Assembly (NCBI RefSeq): GCF_007993815.1
Contig: NZ_VJWE01000011.1
Coordinates: forward strand, 744,001-808,000
Direction of reading: 5' to 3'
Source: Acidovorax delafieldii
Lineage (GTDB): Bacteria; Pseudomonadota; Gammaproteobacteria; Burkholderiales; Burkholderiaceae_C
Length of the DNA: 64,000 nucleotides
Under the pieces are notes generated by a model. That model was not told where the DNA came from. It did no database searches and was given only the letters and a program-made list of their open reading frames with translations. The number at the start of each line of letters is the position of its first letter. Positions within the stretch are counted from its first letter, which is position 1. Made by a program: the position numbers and the translations under genes. This document shows, in pieces, positions 26,740 to 35,164 of this stretch.

Positions 26740-28647
26740 ATGACCGACGCCAGCACCTCCGCCCCGCCTCCCGCCCACAGTTTTCGCCCCCAGAGCGCCG
26801 AGGCGCTGTGGCGTCAGATCTCCACCCCCCACCCCACGGTGGGCAAGGCCCGGCACCTGGGCGAGGCGCTGGTCCACGCGGGGCTGCTGTCCACGCCGGA
26901 CCTGGCAGAGGGCCTGCAGGCGCAGCAGGAGGAGCGCGGCAATGGCGTGCAGCGGCCCATCGGCCAGATTCTGGTGGACCGGGGGGCACTCACCCAGGAC
27001 CAGTTGCGCAGCGTGATTGCCACCTGGCTGGGTGAATACACCGTGCACCCCGGCGACATCACGCCCGAAGCGCCGGCCCTGGCACTCATCCCCCGTGCCG
27101 TGGCCGAGCGCGAATCCGTGCTGCCCCTGATCGCACGCGAGGACGCGCTGGTGCTGCTGATGGCGGACCCCTGGGACCGCGTGCTGATCGACGAGATCCG
27201 CTTTCTGACCCAGCGGCGGCTGATCCCGCTGCGCGCAGCGCCCGGCACGCTGATGCCCGCCATCCACAAGGCCTACCGCACCCGCCCTGCCGACGCGGGC
27301 GGCGCGGCAGCCGGCGCACGCGCCACCTCGCAGGAGTTGCTGACCAACCTGGCCACTGCGTCGCCAGACGCAGACACCGAGCAGGCCGACGTGATCAGCG
27401 AGTCGGACAACACCCTGGTGCGGCTCATCAACTCGGTGATTGACGAAGCCATCAGCCACCGTGCGTCGGACATCCACATTGAGACCGAGCCCGCCCCGCA
27501 CAACGTGCGCGTGCGCCTGCGCATCGATGGCGACCTGGTGCCCTACCTGGAACTGCCCGCGCGCTACCGCTTTGCGATGGTGGCACGCATCAAGATCATG
27601 GCCAGCATGGACATCTCGGAGCACCGCAAACCGCAGGACGGCAAGATCGACTTTGCCCGCTTTGGTGGCCCTCCGGTGGAGCTGCGCGTGGTCACGGTGC
27701 CCACCTCGCGCGGGCTGGAGGACGTGGTGCTGCGCCTGCTGGCAGGCGCCAAGCCTCTGCCGCTGGAGAACATCGGCCTGAGCCAGTCCAACCTGCTGGC
27801 GCTGCGCGCGGTGGTGCAAAAAAGCTATGGCCTGGTGCTGGTGTGTGGCCCCACGGGCTGCGGCAAGACGACCACGCTGCACTCGGTGGTGCGCGACATC
27901 AACACCGCAGGCCGCAAGATCTGGACGGCCGAAGACCCCATCGAGATCACGCAGGAGGGCCTGCGCCAGGTGCAGGTGAACCCACGCATCGGCTGGACCT
28001 TTGCCGCCGCCATGCGCACCTTTTTGCGCGCTGATCCGGACGTGATCATGATCGGCGAGATGCGCGACGAGGAGACGGCACGCATCGCCATCGAAGCCTC
28101 GCTCACCGGGCACCTGGTGTTGTCCACCCTGCACACCAACTCCGCGCCCGAGAGCATTGCGCGCCTGCTCGAAATTGGCCTCGACCCGTTCAACTTCTCG
28201 GACTCGCTGCTGGCCATCCTGGCGCAGCGCCTGGTGCGGCGCCTGTGCACCGCCTGCCGCGAGCCGCGTGTGGCCGACGACGACATGCTGGCGGGCCTGG
28301 CGTCGCAGTACCTGGAGAGTGGCACCCACAACACAGCTGAGGCGCGCCAGGCGCAGATCGGACGCTGGCGCCAGCAATACGGCGGCGCCCAGGGCGAGCT
28401 GCGGATGTGGCGCCCCGTGGGGTGCGCCAAATGCGAAGGCCACGGCTACCACGGTCGCCTGGGCATCCACGAGCTGATGATGAGTGACGAAGCCATTCGC
28501 CAGCACATCCGCCACCGGGCCCCGGCTTCGGACATCCGGCACTCTGCGCTCACCGCCGGCATGCTCACCCTGCGCCAGGACGGCATCGAAAAGGTGTTGC
28601 AGGGCCTGACCGACATGAGCGAAGTGGTGGCGGCGACCAACCTGTAG
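26740..28647 (+). CDS. PilB/GspE-type secretion ATPase with N-terminal MshEN domain
   Basis: 635 residues. Residues about 38-98 carry two half-motifs, RHLGEALVHAGLLSTPDL and RPIGQILVDRGALTQDQL, matching the MshEN type that binds c-di-GMP in MshE-like ATPases. The motor domain has Walker A GPTGCGKT at 370-377, an Asp box (FLRADPDVIMIGEMRDEETA) and the His box (GHLVLSTLHTNSA). The zinc Cys pairs are C503-x2-C506 and C562-x2-C565. It would power a type IV pilus or type II secretion-like machine. No pilin, GspF or other machine gene is adjacent; instead c-di-GMP and CheC-type genes follow. Confidence 0.85.
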   Translation: MTDASTSAPPPAHSFRPQSAEALWRQISTPHPTVGKARHLGEALVHAGLLSTPDLAEGLQAQQEERGNGVQRPIGQILVDRGALTQDQLRSVIATWLGEYTVHPGDITPEAPALALIPRAVAERESVLPLIAREDALVLLMADPWDRVLIDEIRFLTQRRLIPLRAAPGTLMPAIHKAYRTRPADAGGAAAGARATSQELLTNLATASPDADTEQADVISESDNTLVRLINSVIDEAISHRASDIHIETEPAPHNVRVRLRIDGDLVPYLELPARYRFAMVARIKIMASMDISEHRKPQDGKIDFARFGGPPVELRVVTVPTSRGLEDVVLRLLAGAKPLPLENIGLSQSNLLALRAVVQKSYGLVLVCGPTGCGKTTTLHSVVRDINTAGRKIWTAEDPIEITQEGLRQVQVNPRIGWTFAAAMRTFLRADPDVIMIGEMRDEETARIAIEASLTGHLVLSTLHTNSAPESIARLLEIGLDPFNFSDSLLAILAQRLVRRLCTACREPRVADDDMLAGLASQYLESGTHNTAEARQAQIGRWRQQYGGAQGELRMWRPVGCAKCEGHGYHGRLGIHELMMSDEAIRQHIRHRAPASDIRHSALTAGMLTLRQDGIEKVLQGLTDMSEVVAATNL

Positions 28648-28826
28648 CCTTCAGCCCCGGCAGTCACCCACAAGCCCCCCAAAAACCGTCAACAATTGTC
28701 AAAACCACCCATCTCGCGGCAATTTTCCGTTGGACGGCAGTCGGTTTTCCTGCTTTCACGGGCATAGTCAAGCCGTGCCAGCTGCCGCACCTGGAGCCAT
28801 TCCAGTCCCCGGCGCGCTGGCTGGAT

Positions 28827-29390
28827 GTGAAAGTGGTGACGATGTTGTTCCGATTCCTGGCTGCCCTGCGGGCCCGCACAGACGCCACCCTGGTGGCCCT
28901 GCTCGGACCTTTGAGCCTGTGCCTGCCGCTGTGGGCCCACCCCGCCCCGCTGTGCCCAGCCCCCCAGGGCCGCAGCGTGTTGCAACTGCAGCCTGCCGGC
29001 GACGGCCAGGCGCAGGCCTGCGACCTGCAGGCCCTGGAGCGACTGCCAGCGCAAGACATCACCACCGCCCTGCCCGCCGCGCTGGGCATGGCGGGTACAC
29101 ACCGCTGGACCGGTGTGCCGCTGCGCCACCTGGTGGAGCAGCTCGGGGGCGGCGAACGCAGCCGCATCGTGCTGATGGCCCTGAACGACTATGCCGTCGT
29201 GATCCCCTGGAGCGACCTGCTTCGCTACAACCCCGTGCTGGCCTACCGGCGCGACGGCCAGCGCATGGGCATCCGCGACAAGGGGCCACTGATCCTGATC
29301 TACCCGTTTGATGCCCACCCCGCTCTGCAGCAGGGCCAGGACTACGTCAACCGCACCATCTGGCAGGTCCATGCTGTCTCCATCCGCTAA
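28827..29390 (+). CDS. Exported molybdopterin-oxidoreductase-like protein
   Basis: 187 residues from GTG 28827; ATG 28842 is an alternative, and neither has a clear ribosome site. A signal peptide (LVALLGPLSLCLPLWA) is followed by a compact domain with GVPLRHLVEQLGGG, VLMALNDYAVVIPWSDLLR and GIRDKGPLILIYPFD, similar to small proteins with a partial oxidoreductase molybdopterin-binding fold; it is much shorter than true enzymes and lacks a cofactor Cys motif. Its last 20 bp overlap the diguanylate cyclase gene, so it may be a periplasmic input partner of that sensor. Confidence 0.6.
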   Translation: MKVVTMLFRFLAALRARTDATLVALLGPLSLCLPLWAHPAPLCPAPQGRSVLQLQPAGDGQAQACDLQALERLPAQDITTALPAALGMAGTHRWTGVPLRHLVEQLGGGERSRIVLMALNDYAVVIPWSDLLRYNPVLAYRRDGQRMGIRDKGPLILIYPFDAHPALQQGQDYVNRTIWQVHAVSIR

Positions 29391-31017
29391 GCAGCAGCCC
29401 GCCGCCAGCAACACACGCACCACCCACCGGCTGCTGGCCCTGGTGGTGGCCATGGCTTTGGGCACCTCTGCGGCCCTGTGGTGGACGCTGCGCCAGGCCC
29501 AGGACCTTGCGCAGCCCCACCAGCAAAACGACCTCTGGTACATCGCCAGCGTGCACAACGAACTGGCGCGGGTGAGTCTGCTGGCGCGCCAGCTGCGGGC
29601 CCGGGAGGCCAGCGCGCAAGACCTGGTCGACCGGCTGGACGTGCTGTACAGCACCCTCGACACCAGCGGTCGCGGACCGCGCGTGAGCACCCAGCTGCGC
29701 GAGGCACTGCCGGACACCGCACAGGGCCTGGACGGGTTGCGCACTCAGGTGGAGCGCTGGTCGTCGCAGGCCAGCGGCAGCGCCAACGAGCCCGGCAGCA
29801 CCGCGGCGCGGCGCACGCAGGCGACGGCCGCACCCACCCAGGCGCTGCGCGTGGCCGAAGACATCACCCGCCAGTCCGACGCGCTGCTGGAGCGCCTGCG
29901 CCAGGCGGTGGCCACCGTGCACCTGTTCAGCACCCAGCAGACAGACCAGGCGCGCCAGCAGTTGCACCAACGCTTCATCGTGCTCAGCGTGGTGCTGAGC
30001 GCTCTGCTCGTGGGCACCACGCTGCTGATTGCCCGGCTGGTGCAGGATGCACGCGCCGCCAAAGCCGCATCGCGGCAGCTGGCGCAAACCAACCGGGAGC
30101 TGGAAGACCGCGTGGCCCGGCGCACGCGCAAGCTCGAAGAAAGCCGCGCGCTGCTGGGCTTCATCCTGGACACCAGCCCCAGCGACGTGCTGCTGGCCGA
30201 GGTCGAGAGCGGTCGCGTGCACTTCATCAACCACCGGCTGACCGAGCGCCTGGGGCTCAGAACCGCTCCTCAGACCCTGTTTCTGCCCGACCTGCTGCAC
30301 GACCCCGACACACGCCAGCGCTTCATGCAGACCCTGGACCAGTACGGGCAGGTCGATGCCATGGAGGCGCAGATCGGCACCCATGCCCCGCGCTGGAGTT
30401 CACTGTCGGCCCGCCTCATCGACGTCGAGGGCCAGCTGGCCCACCTGCTGTGGGGCTTTGACATCAGCACCCACAAGGCCCTGGAGGCCCAGCTGCGCGA
30501 ACTGGCCACGCGCGATGCGCTCAGCGGCCTGCTGAACCGCCGGGCCTTCATGGAGCGCAGCACCGCCCTGTTCGACCACTGCCGCCGCCATGGACAACCT
30601 TGCACCGTGCTGATGATCGACATCGACCACTTCAAGCGCATCAATGACCGGTATGGCCACCAGATGGGCGACACCGCCATCCGCGCCTGTGCCGAGGCCA
30701 TCGGCCAGGCCCTGCGCGAGGCCGACCTGCTCGGCCGCCTGGGCGGGGAGGAATTTGCCGCGCTGCTGCCCCATGCCAGCGCCGACAGCGCACGCCAAGT
30801 GGCCGAGCGCATCCGGGGCGCCATCGCACAGCTGGGCCTGGCGTCGCCTGCAGGGCACCCGGTCACGTTCACCATTTCCATCGGCATGGCTGCCAGCGAG
30901 CGGCACCACACAGGCATCGAGCCGCTGATGGCCGATGCCGACGCGGCGCTCTACCGCGCCAAGGCCGCCGGCCGCAACCGGGTTCTGACCCACGATGCGG
31001 CGCACCCCGCACTCTGA
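29371..31017 (+). CDS. Membrane diguanylate cyclase (sensor + PAS-like + GGDEF)
   Basis: 548 residues from ATG 29371; the frame is open from 29308 but the extension lies in the previous gene. Two membrane segments (about 22-40 and 207-228) bracket a 165-residue periplasmic helical sensor region; then a coiled coil, a PAS-like region starting LLGFILDTSPSDVLLAEV, and a GGDEF domain with GGEEF at 458-462. The inhibitory I-site RxxD is intact (READ, five residues upstream). It should make c-di-GMP in response to a periplasmic cue. Confidence 0.9.
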   Translation: MLSPSAKQQPAASNTRTTHRLLALVVAMALGTSAALWWTLRQAQDLAQPHQQNDLWYIASVHNELARVSLLARQLRAREASAQDLVDRLDVLYSTLDTSGRGPRVSTQLREALPDTAQGLDGLRTQVERWSSQASGSANEPGSTAARRTQATAAPTQALRVAEDITRQSDALLERLRQAVATVHLFSTQQTDQARQQLHQRFIVLSVVLSALLVGTTLLIARLVQDARAAKAASRQLAQTNRELEDRVARRTRKLEESRALLGFILDTSPSDVLLAEVESGRVHFINHRLTERLGLRTAPQTLFLPDLLHDPDTRQRFMQTLDQYGQVDAMEAQIGTHAPRWSSLSARLIDVEGQLAHLLWGFDISTHKALEAQLRELATRDALSGLLNRRAFMERSTALFDHCRRHGQPCTVLMIDIDHFKRINDRYGHQMGDTAIRACAEAIGQALREADLLGRLGGEEFAALLPHASADSARQVAERIRGAIAQLGLASPAGHPVTFTISIGMAASERHHTGIEPLMADADAALYRAKAAGRNRVLTHDAAHPAL

Positions 31018-31040
31018 CCTTAACCAACGACACAACAACC

Positions 31041-31403
31041 ATGAGCCTGCGCCTTTTGATTGTGGATGACAGCCGCATGTCCCGCCTGATCCTGCAGGGC
31101 CTGGTGCAACAAGCCCACCCCGACTGGACCATCGTGCATGCCAGCAGCGGCGAAGAAGCCTTGCAGCTGGCGCGCGAGAACCCCGTGGACCTGGTTTCCA
31201 TGGACTTCAACATGCACGGCATGAACGGTCTGGATGCCGCACTGGCGTTGCGCCAGTTGCTGCCCCGGGTGCCCATTGCCATCCTCACGGCCAATGTGCA
31301 GAACGCCGTGCAGGAGCGCATCGAGGAAGCGGGTATGGTGTTCATTGCCAAGCCCATCACCGCCCAAGCCGCCCAACAGCTCATCGCCCTCGCAGGAGCC
31401 TGA
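31041..31403 (+). CDS. Single-domain response regulator (CheY-like)
   Basis: 120 residues, REC domain only. Acidic pair D9-D10, phospho-acceptor D55 in LVSMDFNMHGMNG, Thr in AILTAN and Lys in FIAKPI are present. No output domain, so it acts through protein contacts. The gene starts 23 bases after the diguanylate cyclase stop and ends 1 base before the CheC gene, suggesting that CheC removes its phosphate. Confidence 0.88.
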   Translation: MSLRLLIVDDSRMSRLILQGLVQQAHPDWTIVHASSGEEALQLARENPVDLVSMDFNMHGMNGLDAALALRQLLPRVPIAILTANVQNAVQERIEEAGMVFIAKPITAQAAQQLIALAGA

Positions 31404-31404
31404 C

Positions 31405-32019
31405 ATGCCCATCCAGCTAGACGCCGAACAGATCGATGCACTGAGCGAGATCTTCAACATCGGCGTGGGCAAGGCCGCCGCCGCCATGGGCAGCCTGCTG
31501 CGCGACGAGGTGCTGCTGTCGGTGCCGCATGTCAGCGTGTTCACCGTGAGCGAGGCGGCGCAGCAACTGGGCACCCAGGGCCACCCCATGTATGGCGTGC
31601 GCCAGCCGTTTCGCGGCGTGCTCAACGGCGATGCCCTGCTGATCTTTCCAGGCCACCGCAGCCTGGAGATCGTGCGCATCGTCGCCGGGCAGAACGTGCC
31701 CAGCGAAGACCTGAGCGCCATCGAGCAGGATGCGCTGACCGAGGTGGGCAACGTGATGCTCAACGCCTGCATCGCCGCCTTGTCCGACCTGCTGGGCCAC
31801 GAGTTCGAGCTGAGCCCGCCACGGTTCGACATGGGCGACAGCCGCACCATCCTGGGCACCCGCATCCAGAACCACCTGGTGGTGTTCCTGCACATCCGCT
31901 TTGAGCTGCTGAGCAGCCAGATCGAGGGCTTTGTGGTGTTCGTGCTCAACACCACGTCGCTCGAGGGCCTGCGCACCGCCGTGAACCGGCTGCTGGGCCG
32001 GCCTGTGGACGCAGACTGA
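31405..32019 (+). CDS. cheC: CheC-type phosphatase
   Basis: 204 residues. Two copies of the CheC/CheX active helix are visible: DALSEIFNIGVGKAAAAMG followed by a Pro about 20 residues later, and DALTEVGNVMLNACIAALSD followed by a Pro. Both carry the Glu and Asn used to dephosphorylate CheY-type proteins. It starts with ATG 31405, one base after the response regulator stop. There are no cheA, cheW or receptor genes nearby, so it serves this regulator rather than a canonical chemotaxis cluster. Confidence 0.82.
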   Translation: MPIQLDAEQIDALSEIFNIGVGKAAAAMGSLLRDEVLLSVPHVSVFTVSEAAQQLGTQGHPMYGVRQPFRGVLNGDALLIFPGHRSLEIVRIVAGQNVPSEDLSAIEQDALTEVGNVMLNACIAALSDLLGHEFELSPPRFDMGDSRTILGTRIQNHLVVFLHIRFELLSSQIEGFVVFVLNTTSLEGLRTAVNRLLGRPVDAD

Positions 32020-32180
32020 GGCCCCAAGCGGCCGCCAAGGGACGGCGGGCGCTGCACAGGCCCTGTGCGAAACTCACGGCTGTTGCCTTCCGGCCCTGCC
32101 GCCGCCGCGCCAGCCCGCTATCGCCCTCTGGGAGAAAACGGCCCCAGCGCGATGGGCGATGGGTTTACTGCCTCCATCCC

Positions 32181-32819
32181 ATGCTCCGCTACCTCACCGT
32201 CCCCGTCACTCCTTTCCAGCAGAACGCCTCCATCGTCTGGTGCGACGCCACCCGGCAGGCTGCCGTGATCGACCCAGGCGGAGACCTGGACACCTTGCTG
32301 GCAGCGGTGGAAGAACACGGGCTGACGCTGTCCCAGATCTGGCTCACCCACGCGCACATTGACCACGCCGGCGGCACGGGCGAGCTGGCCCAGCGCCTGT
32401 CGCTGCCCATCGTCGGCCCCCACCCGGGCGACCAGTTCTGGATCGACGGGCTGCCGCAGCAAAGCGCAATGTTCGGCTTTCCGCCCGCGCAGCACTTCAC
32501 CCCAACGCGCTGGCTGCACGACGGCGACACCGTGCAGATCGGCAACGAGACGCTGGCCGTGCGCCACTGCCCCGGCCACACGCCCGGCCATGTGGTGTTC
32601 CACGCGCCGCAGATCGACCGAGCGTTTGTGGGCGACGTGCTGTTTGCGGGCAGCATTGGCCGCACGGACTTTCCCCAGGGCAACCACCAGCAGCTCATCG
32701 ACAGCATCACGCAGCGGCTGTGGCCCATGGGCAACCAGACGGTGTTCATTCCTGGCCACGGGCCCGAGAGCACCTTCGGGCGCGAGCGGCAAAGCAATCC
32801 CTACGTGGGCGGGACCTGA
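32181..32819 (+). CDS. MBL-fold hydrolase (glyoxalase II-like, YcbL type)
   Basis: 212 residues. The metal-binding motif THAHIDH lies at 56-62; further ligands are in HCPGHTPGH, FVGDVLFAGS and FIPGHGPEST. The short length without the C-terminal helical domain fits the YcbL-like type II glyoxalases or related thioester hydrolases rather than full GloB. Monocistronic, after the signalling block. Confidence 0.85.
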   Translation: MLRYLTVPVTPFQQNASIVWCDATRQAAVIDPGGDLDTLLAAVEEHGLTLSQIWLTHAHIDHAGGTGELAQRLSLPIVGPHPGDQFWIDGLPQQSAMFGFPPAQHFTPTRWLHDGDTVQIGNETLAVRHCPGHTPGHVVFHAPQIDRAFVGDVLFAGSIGRTDFPQGNHQQLIDSITQRLWPMGNQTVFIPGHGPESTFGRERQSNPYVGGT

Positions 32820-32828
32820 GCGCAGACC

Positions 32829-32896
32829 ATCAATGCTCTCTTATTCATAGCACGCCAGGTATATTCCACTAGCGCATCCAGCTGATTGGGCTTGAA
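32829..32896 (-). repeat. Dispersed repeat A, copy 5
   Basis: Inverted copy: plus strand TTATTCATAGC, TATATTCCACTAGCGC, then CTTGAA. It starts 10 bases after the MBL hydrolase stop. Confidence 0.7.
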
Positions 32897-33063
32897 ATGG
32901 GTTGCCGGAGGCCGTCACAGGCCCTGGTCGCGTGCTCCGCGCCGCCGGGTGCCCAGCGGCGATCAGACCCCGGGATACCAGCCAGTTCGCCGCACCCCCG
33001 ACACCGCCGGGGGCTACGATGGAGCGGTTTGCCACCTCTGCAGGCCGCCCGTGCCCCCGTGCC

Positions 33064-34164
33064 ATGACCCCATCCAACGCGCCGCGCCCCCCGCTTGAAC
33101 CCCAGCGCGGCTCCAGCCTCGCGGGCAAGGCCTACTGGGCCATGGTGCAGCGGGTCGCGCTGACGGCCGCTGCCATCGACGCGGGCTACATCCTGCTGTT
33201 TCTGTGGCTGGGCTCGATGCCGCTGGCGGCCGTGAATGTGCTGAGCATCGCCATGTACCTGGGCGCCTACCGGCTCATCCAGAAGCGCTACAACACCGCT
33301 GCACTGGCCCTGATCTGGCTGGAGGTGATCGGGCACTCGGCCCTGGGCTCGCTGCTCATCGGCTGGGAGAGCGGCTTTCACTACTACCTGCTGATGTTCA
33401 TCCCCGCCATCGTGATCGCCAACACGCGCGGCTATGCCGCGCCCATGGTGCTGGCCCTGCTGGCCTACTACCTGGGCCTGCACATGCTGAGCGACGCCGT
33501 GGGGCCGCTGGACCCGCTGCCCGCGCACAGCGTGAAGATCGTGAACTGGGTGCACATCTGCGTGGTGTTTGCCATGTCGGCAGCGCTGTCGGCGTTCTAC
33601 CGCCGCACCATCCTCATTGCCGAGGCGCGCCTGCGCAAGCAGGCCACGCGCGACCCGCTGACCGGCCTGGCCAACCGCAGCCACTTTGACGCGCAGGCCA
33701 CCGAGGCGCTGGAGCGCAGCCGGCGCAGCGGCGTGCCGGTGACGCTGCTGCTGTGCGATGTGGACCACTTCAAGCGCGTGAACGACCAGTACGGCCACGC
33801 CGTGGGCGACCAGGTGCTGGTGGCCATGGGCCAGGTGCTGGCCGACAACCTGCGCGAGGGCGATGTGCTGGCGCGCTGGGGTGGCGAAGAGTTTCTGGCA
33901 CTGATGCCCGCCAGCCCGCTGGACGCCGCCAGCGCCACGGCCGAGCGCATCCGTGCCGCTGTGGCCCGGGCACCGCTGCCCGTCCGCCCCGAGCCGTTGG
34001 CCCTGACGCTGTCGTTTGGCGTGGCTCTGGTGCACGGGCCCGACGACCTGCAGGCCGCCATTGCCCGCGCAGACCAGGCGCTGTATGTCGCCAAACACGC
34101 GGGGCGCAACCGGGTGCAGCTGGCGGGTGAAGACGCCACCGATGCAGTGGCGGCCAGCGCTTAA
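33064..34164 (+). CDS. Membrane diguanylate cyclase (GGDEF)
   Basis: 366 residues from ATG 33064; an in-frame ATG at 33019 follows GGGGG, but it sits within TACGATG, which looks like a -10 box, so the later start is preferred. About six membrane helices (residues 25-180) precede a GGDEF domain: LCDVDHFKRVNDQYGHAVGD, I-site REGD and active site GGEEF. A second c-di-GMP synthase within 5 kb of the first, with a membrane rather than periplasmic sensor. Confidence 0.88.
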   Translation: MTPSNAPRPPLEPQRGSSLAGKAYWAMVQRVALTAAAIDAGYILLFLWLGSMPLAAVNVLSIAMYLGAYRLIQKRYNTAALALIWLEVIGHSALGSLLIGWESGFHYYLLMFIPAIVIANTRGYAAPMVLALLAYYLGLHMLSDAVGPLDPLPAHSVKIVNWVHICVVFAMSAALSAFYRRTILIAEARLRKQATRDPLTGLANRSHFDAQATEALERSRRSGVPVTLLLCDVDHFKRVNDQYGHAVGDQVLVAMGQVLADNLREGDVLARWGGEEFLALMPASPLDAASATAERIRAAVARAPLPVRPEPLALTLSFGVALVHGPDDLQAAIARADQALYVAKHAGRNRVQLAGEDATDAVAASA

Positions 34165-34182
34165 ATACGCTGGCTCGGCGGT

Positions 34183-35034
34183 TCAACCGTTGCGGCGCGC
34201 GGCCTCGTACAGGCCTTGCACCTTGGGCACGTTCTGCTCCAGCTCGCGAATGCGCGCGGGGCCCGATGGGTGGGTGGACAAAAACGCCAGCCCGCCTTGT
34301 TTGCTGCCGCTGGCATTGCCCATCTTCTGCCACAGGCTCACGGCGGCCGACGGCTGGTAGCCCGCGCGCGCGGCCAGCTCCAGCCCCACCAGGTCGGCTT
34401 CGCTTTCGTCCGAGCGGCTGAACTGCAGCGTGAGCAATTGCCCACCCAGGCCCGCAGCCGCCTGCCCCAGGTCGCCCAGCCCCAGCAGCTGCGAGCCCAG
34501 GCGCAGCGCCAGGTTGGTGCCCTGCGTCTTGGCAATGCGCTCGCGTGCGTGCTCACGCAGCGCATGGGCCATCTCGTGGCCCATGATCATCGCGGCCTCG
34601 TCGTCCGTGAGCTTGAGCTGGTCGAGGATGCCGGTGTAGAACGCAATCTTGCCGCCGGGCATGCAAAACGCATTGATCTGCGAGCTGCCGATCAGGTTGA
34701 CCTCCCACCGCCACTGGCGGGCGCGGTCGTTCCAGGGCGTGGCGTACGGGATCAGCCGCTTGGCGATGGCGTGCAGGCGCTGCAGCTGGGGGTGGTTGTC
34801 GGGCGCCAGCGCGCGCTTGGCGCGGGCCTGCTCCAGCATCTGGCGGTACTGCTGGGCGGCAGACTGCTCCAGCGTCTCGGCGGGCACGAGCTTGCGCAGG
34901 CTGGATGCCGAACCCACGTCCACCTGCGCCAGCACCGGCGTGGCCGCAGCGGCGCCCGCCGCCAGCAGGAACGCGCGGCGTGCGGACCAGGGGGACGACG
35001 GCGCGATGGAGGGAGCGGGGCAGAAAAGACACAT
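34183..35034 (-). CDS. M48 family metallopeptidase, exported
   Basis: 283 residues from ATG 35034. The signal region has SARRAFLLAAGAAAATPVLAQ. Zinc motif HEMAH lies at 153-157, with the third ligand Glu in SDESEADLVGLELAARAG, as in BepA/LoiP-like periplasmic M48 peptidases that act on outer-membrane proteins. Convergent with the second diguanylate cyclase, divergent from the AmpG-like gene. Confidence 0.87.
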   Translation of the reverse strand: MCLFCPAPSIAPSSPWSARRAFLLAAGAAAATPVLAQVDVGSASSLRKLVPAETLEQSAAQQYRQMLEQARAKRALAPDNHPQLQRLHAIAKRLIPYATPWNDRARQWRWEVNLIGSSQINAFCMPGGKIAFYTGILDQLKLTDDEAAMIMGHEMAHALREHARERIAKTQGTNLALRLGSQLLGLGDLGQAAAGLGGQLLTLQFSRSDESEADLVGLELAARAGYQPSAAVSLWQKMGNASGSKQGGLAFLSTHPSGPARIRELEQNVPKVQGLYEAARRNG

Positions 35035-35164
35035 ACAAGGCAATCCCAGAAGGAATAATGAGCAGCGCTGGCACACAACACACCAGAGCCTGCCGCGCAG
35101 ATGGAGGCTGACAGGATGGCTACAAGGGTGCGTCGGCGATGATAGACAAAACCCCCGCTCGCCC

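Noticed and set aside
26686..28542. 618-codon minus-strand frame opposite the secretion ATPase
   Set aside because: Antisense shadow; the ATPase has all Walker and zinc motifs.
33001..33025. Start of the second diguanylate cyclase at ATG 33019
   Set aside because: The ATG is embedded in TACGATG, a likely -10 box, and adds unconserved residues; ATG 33064 is preferred.
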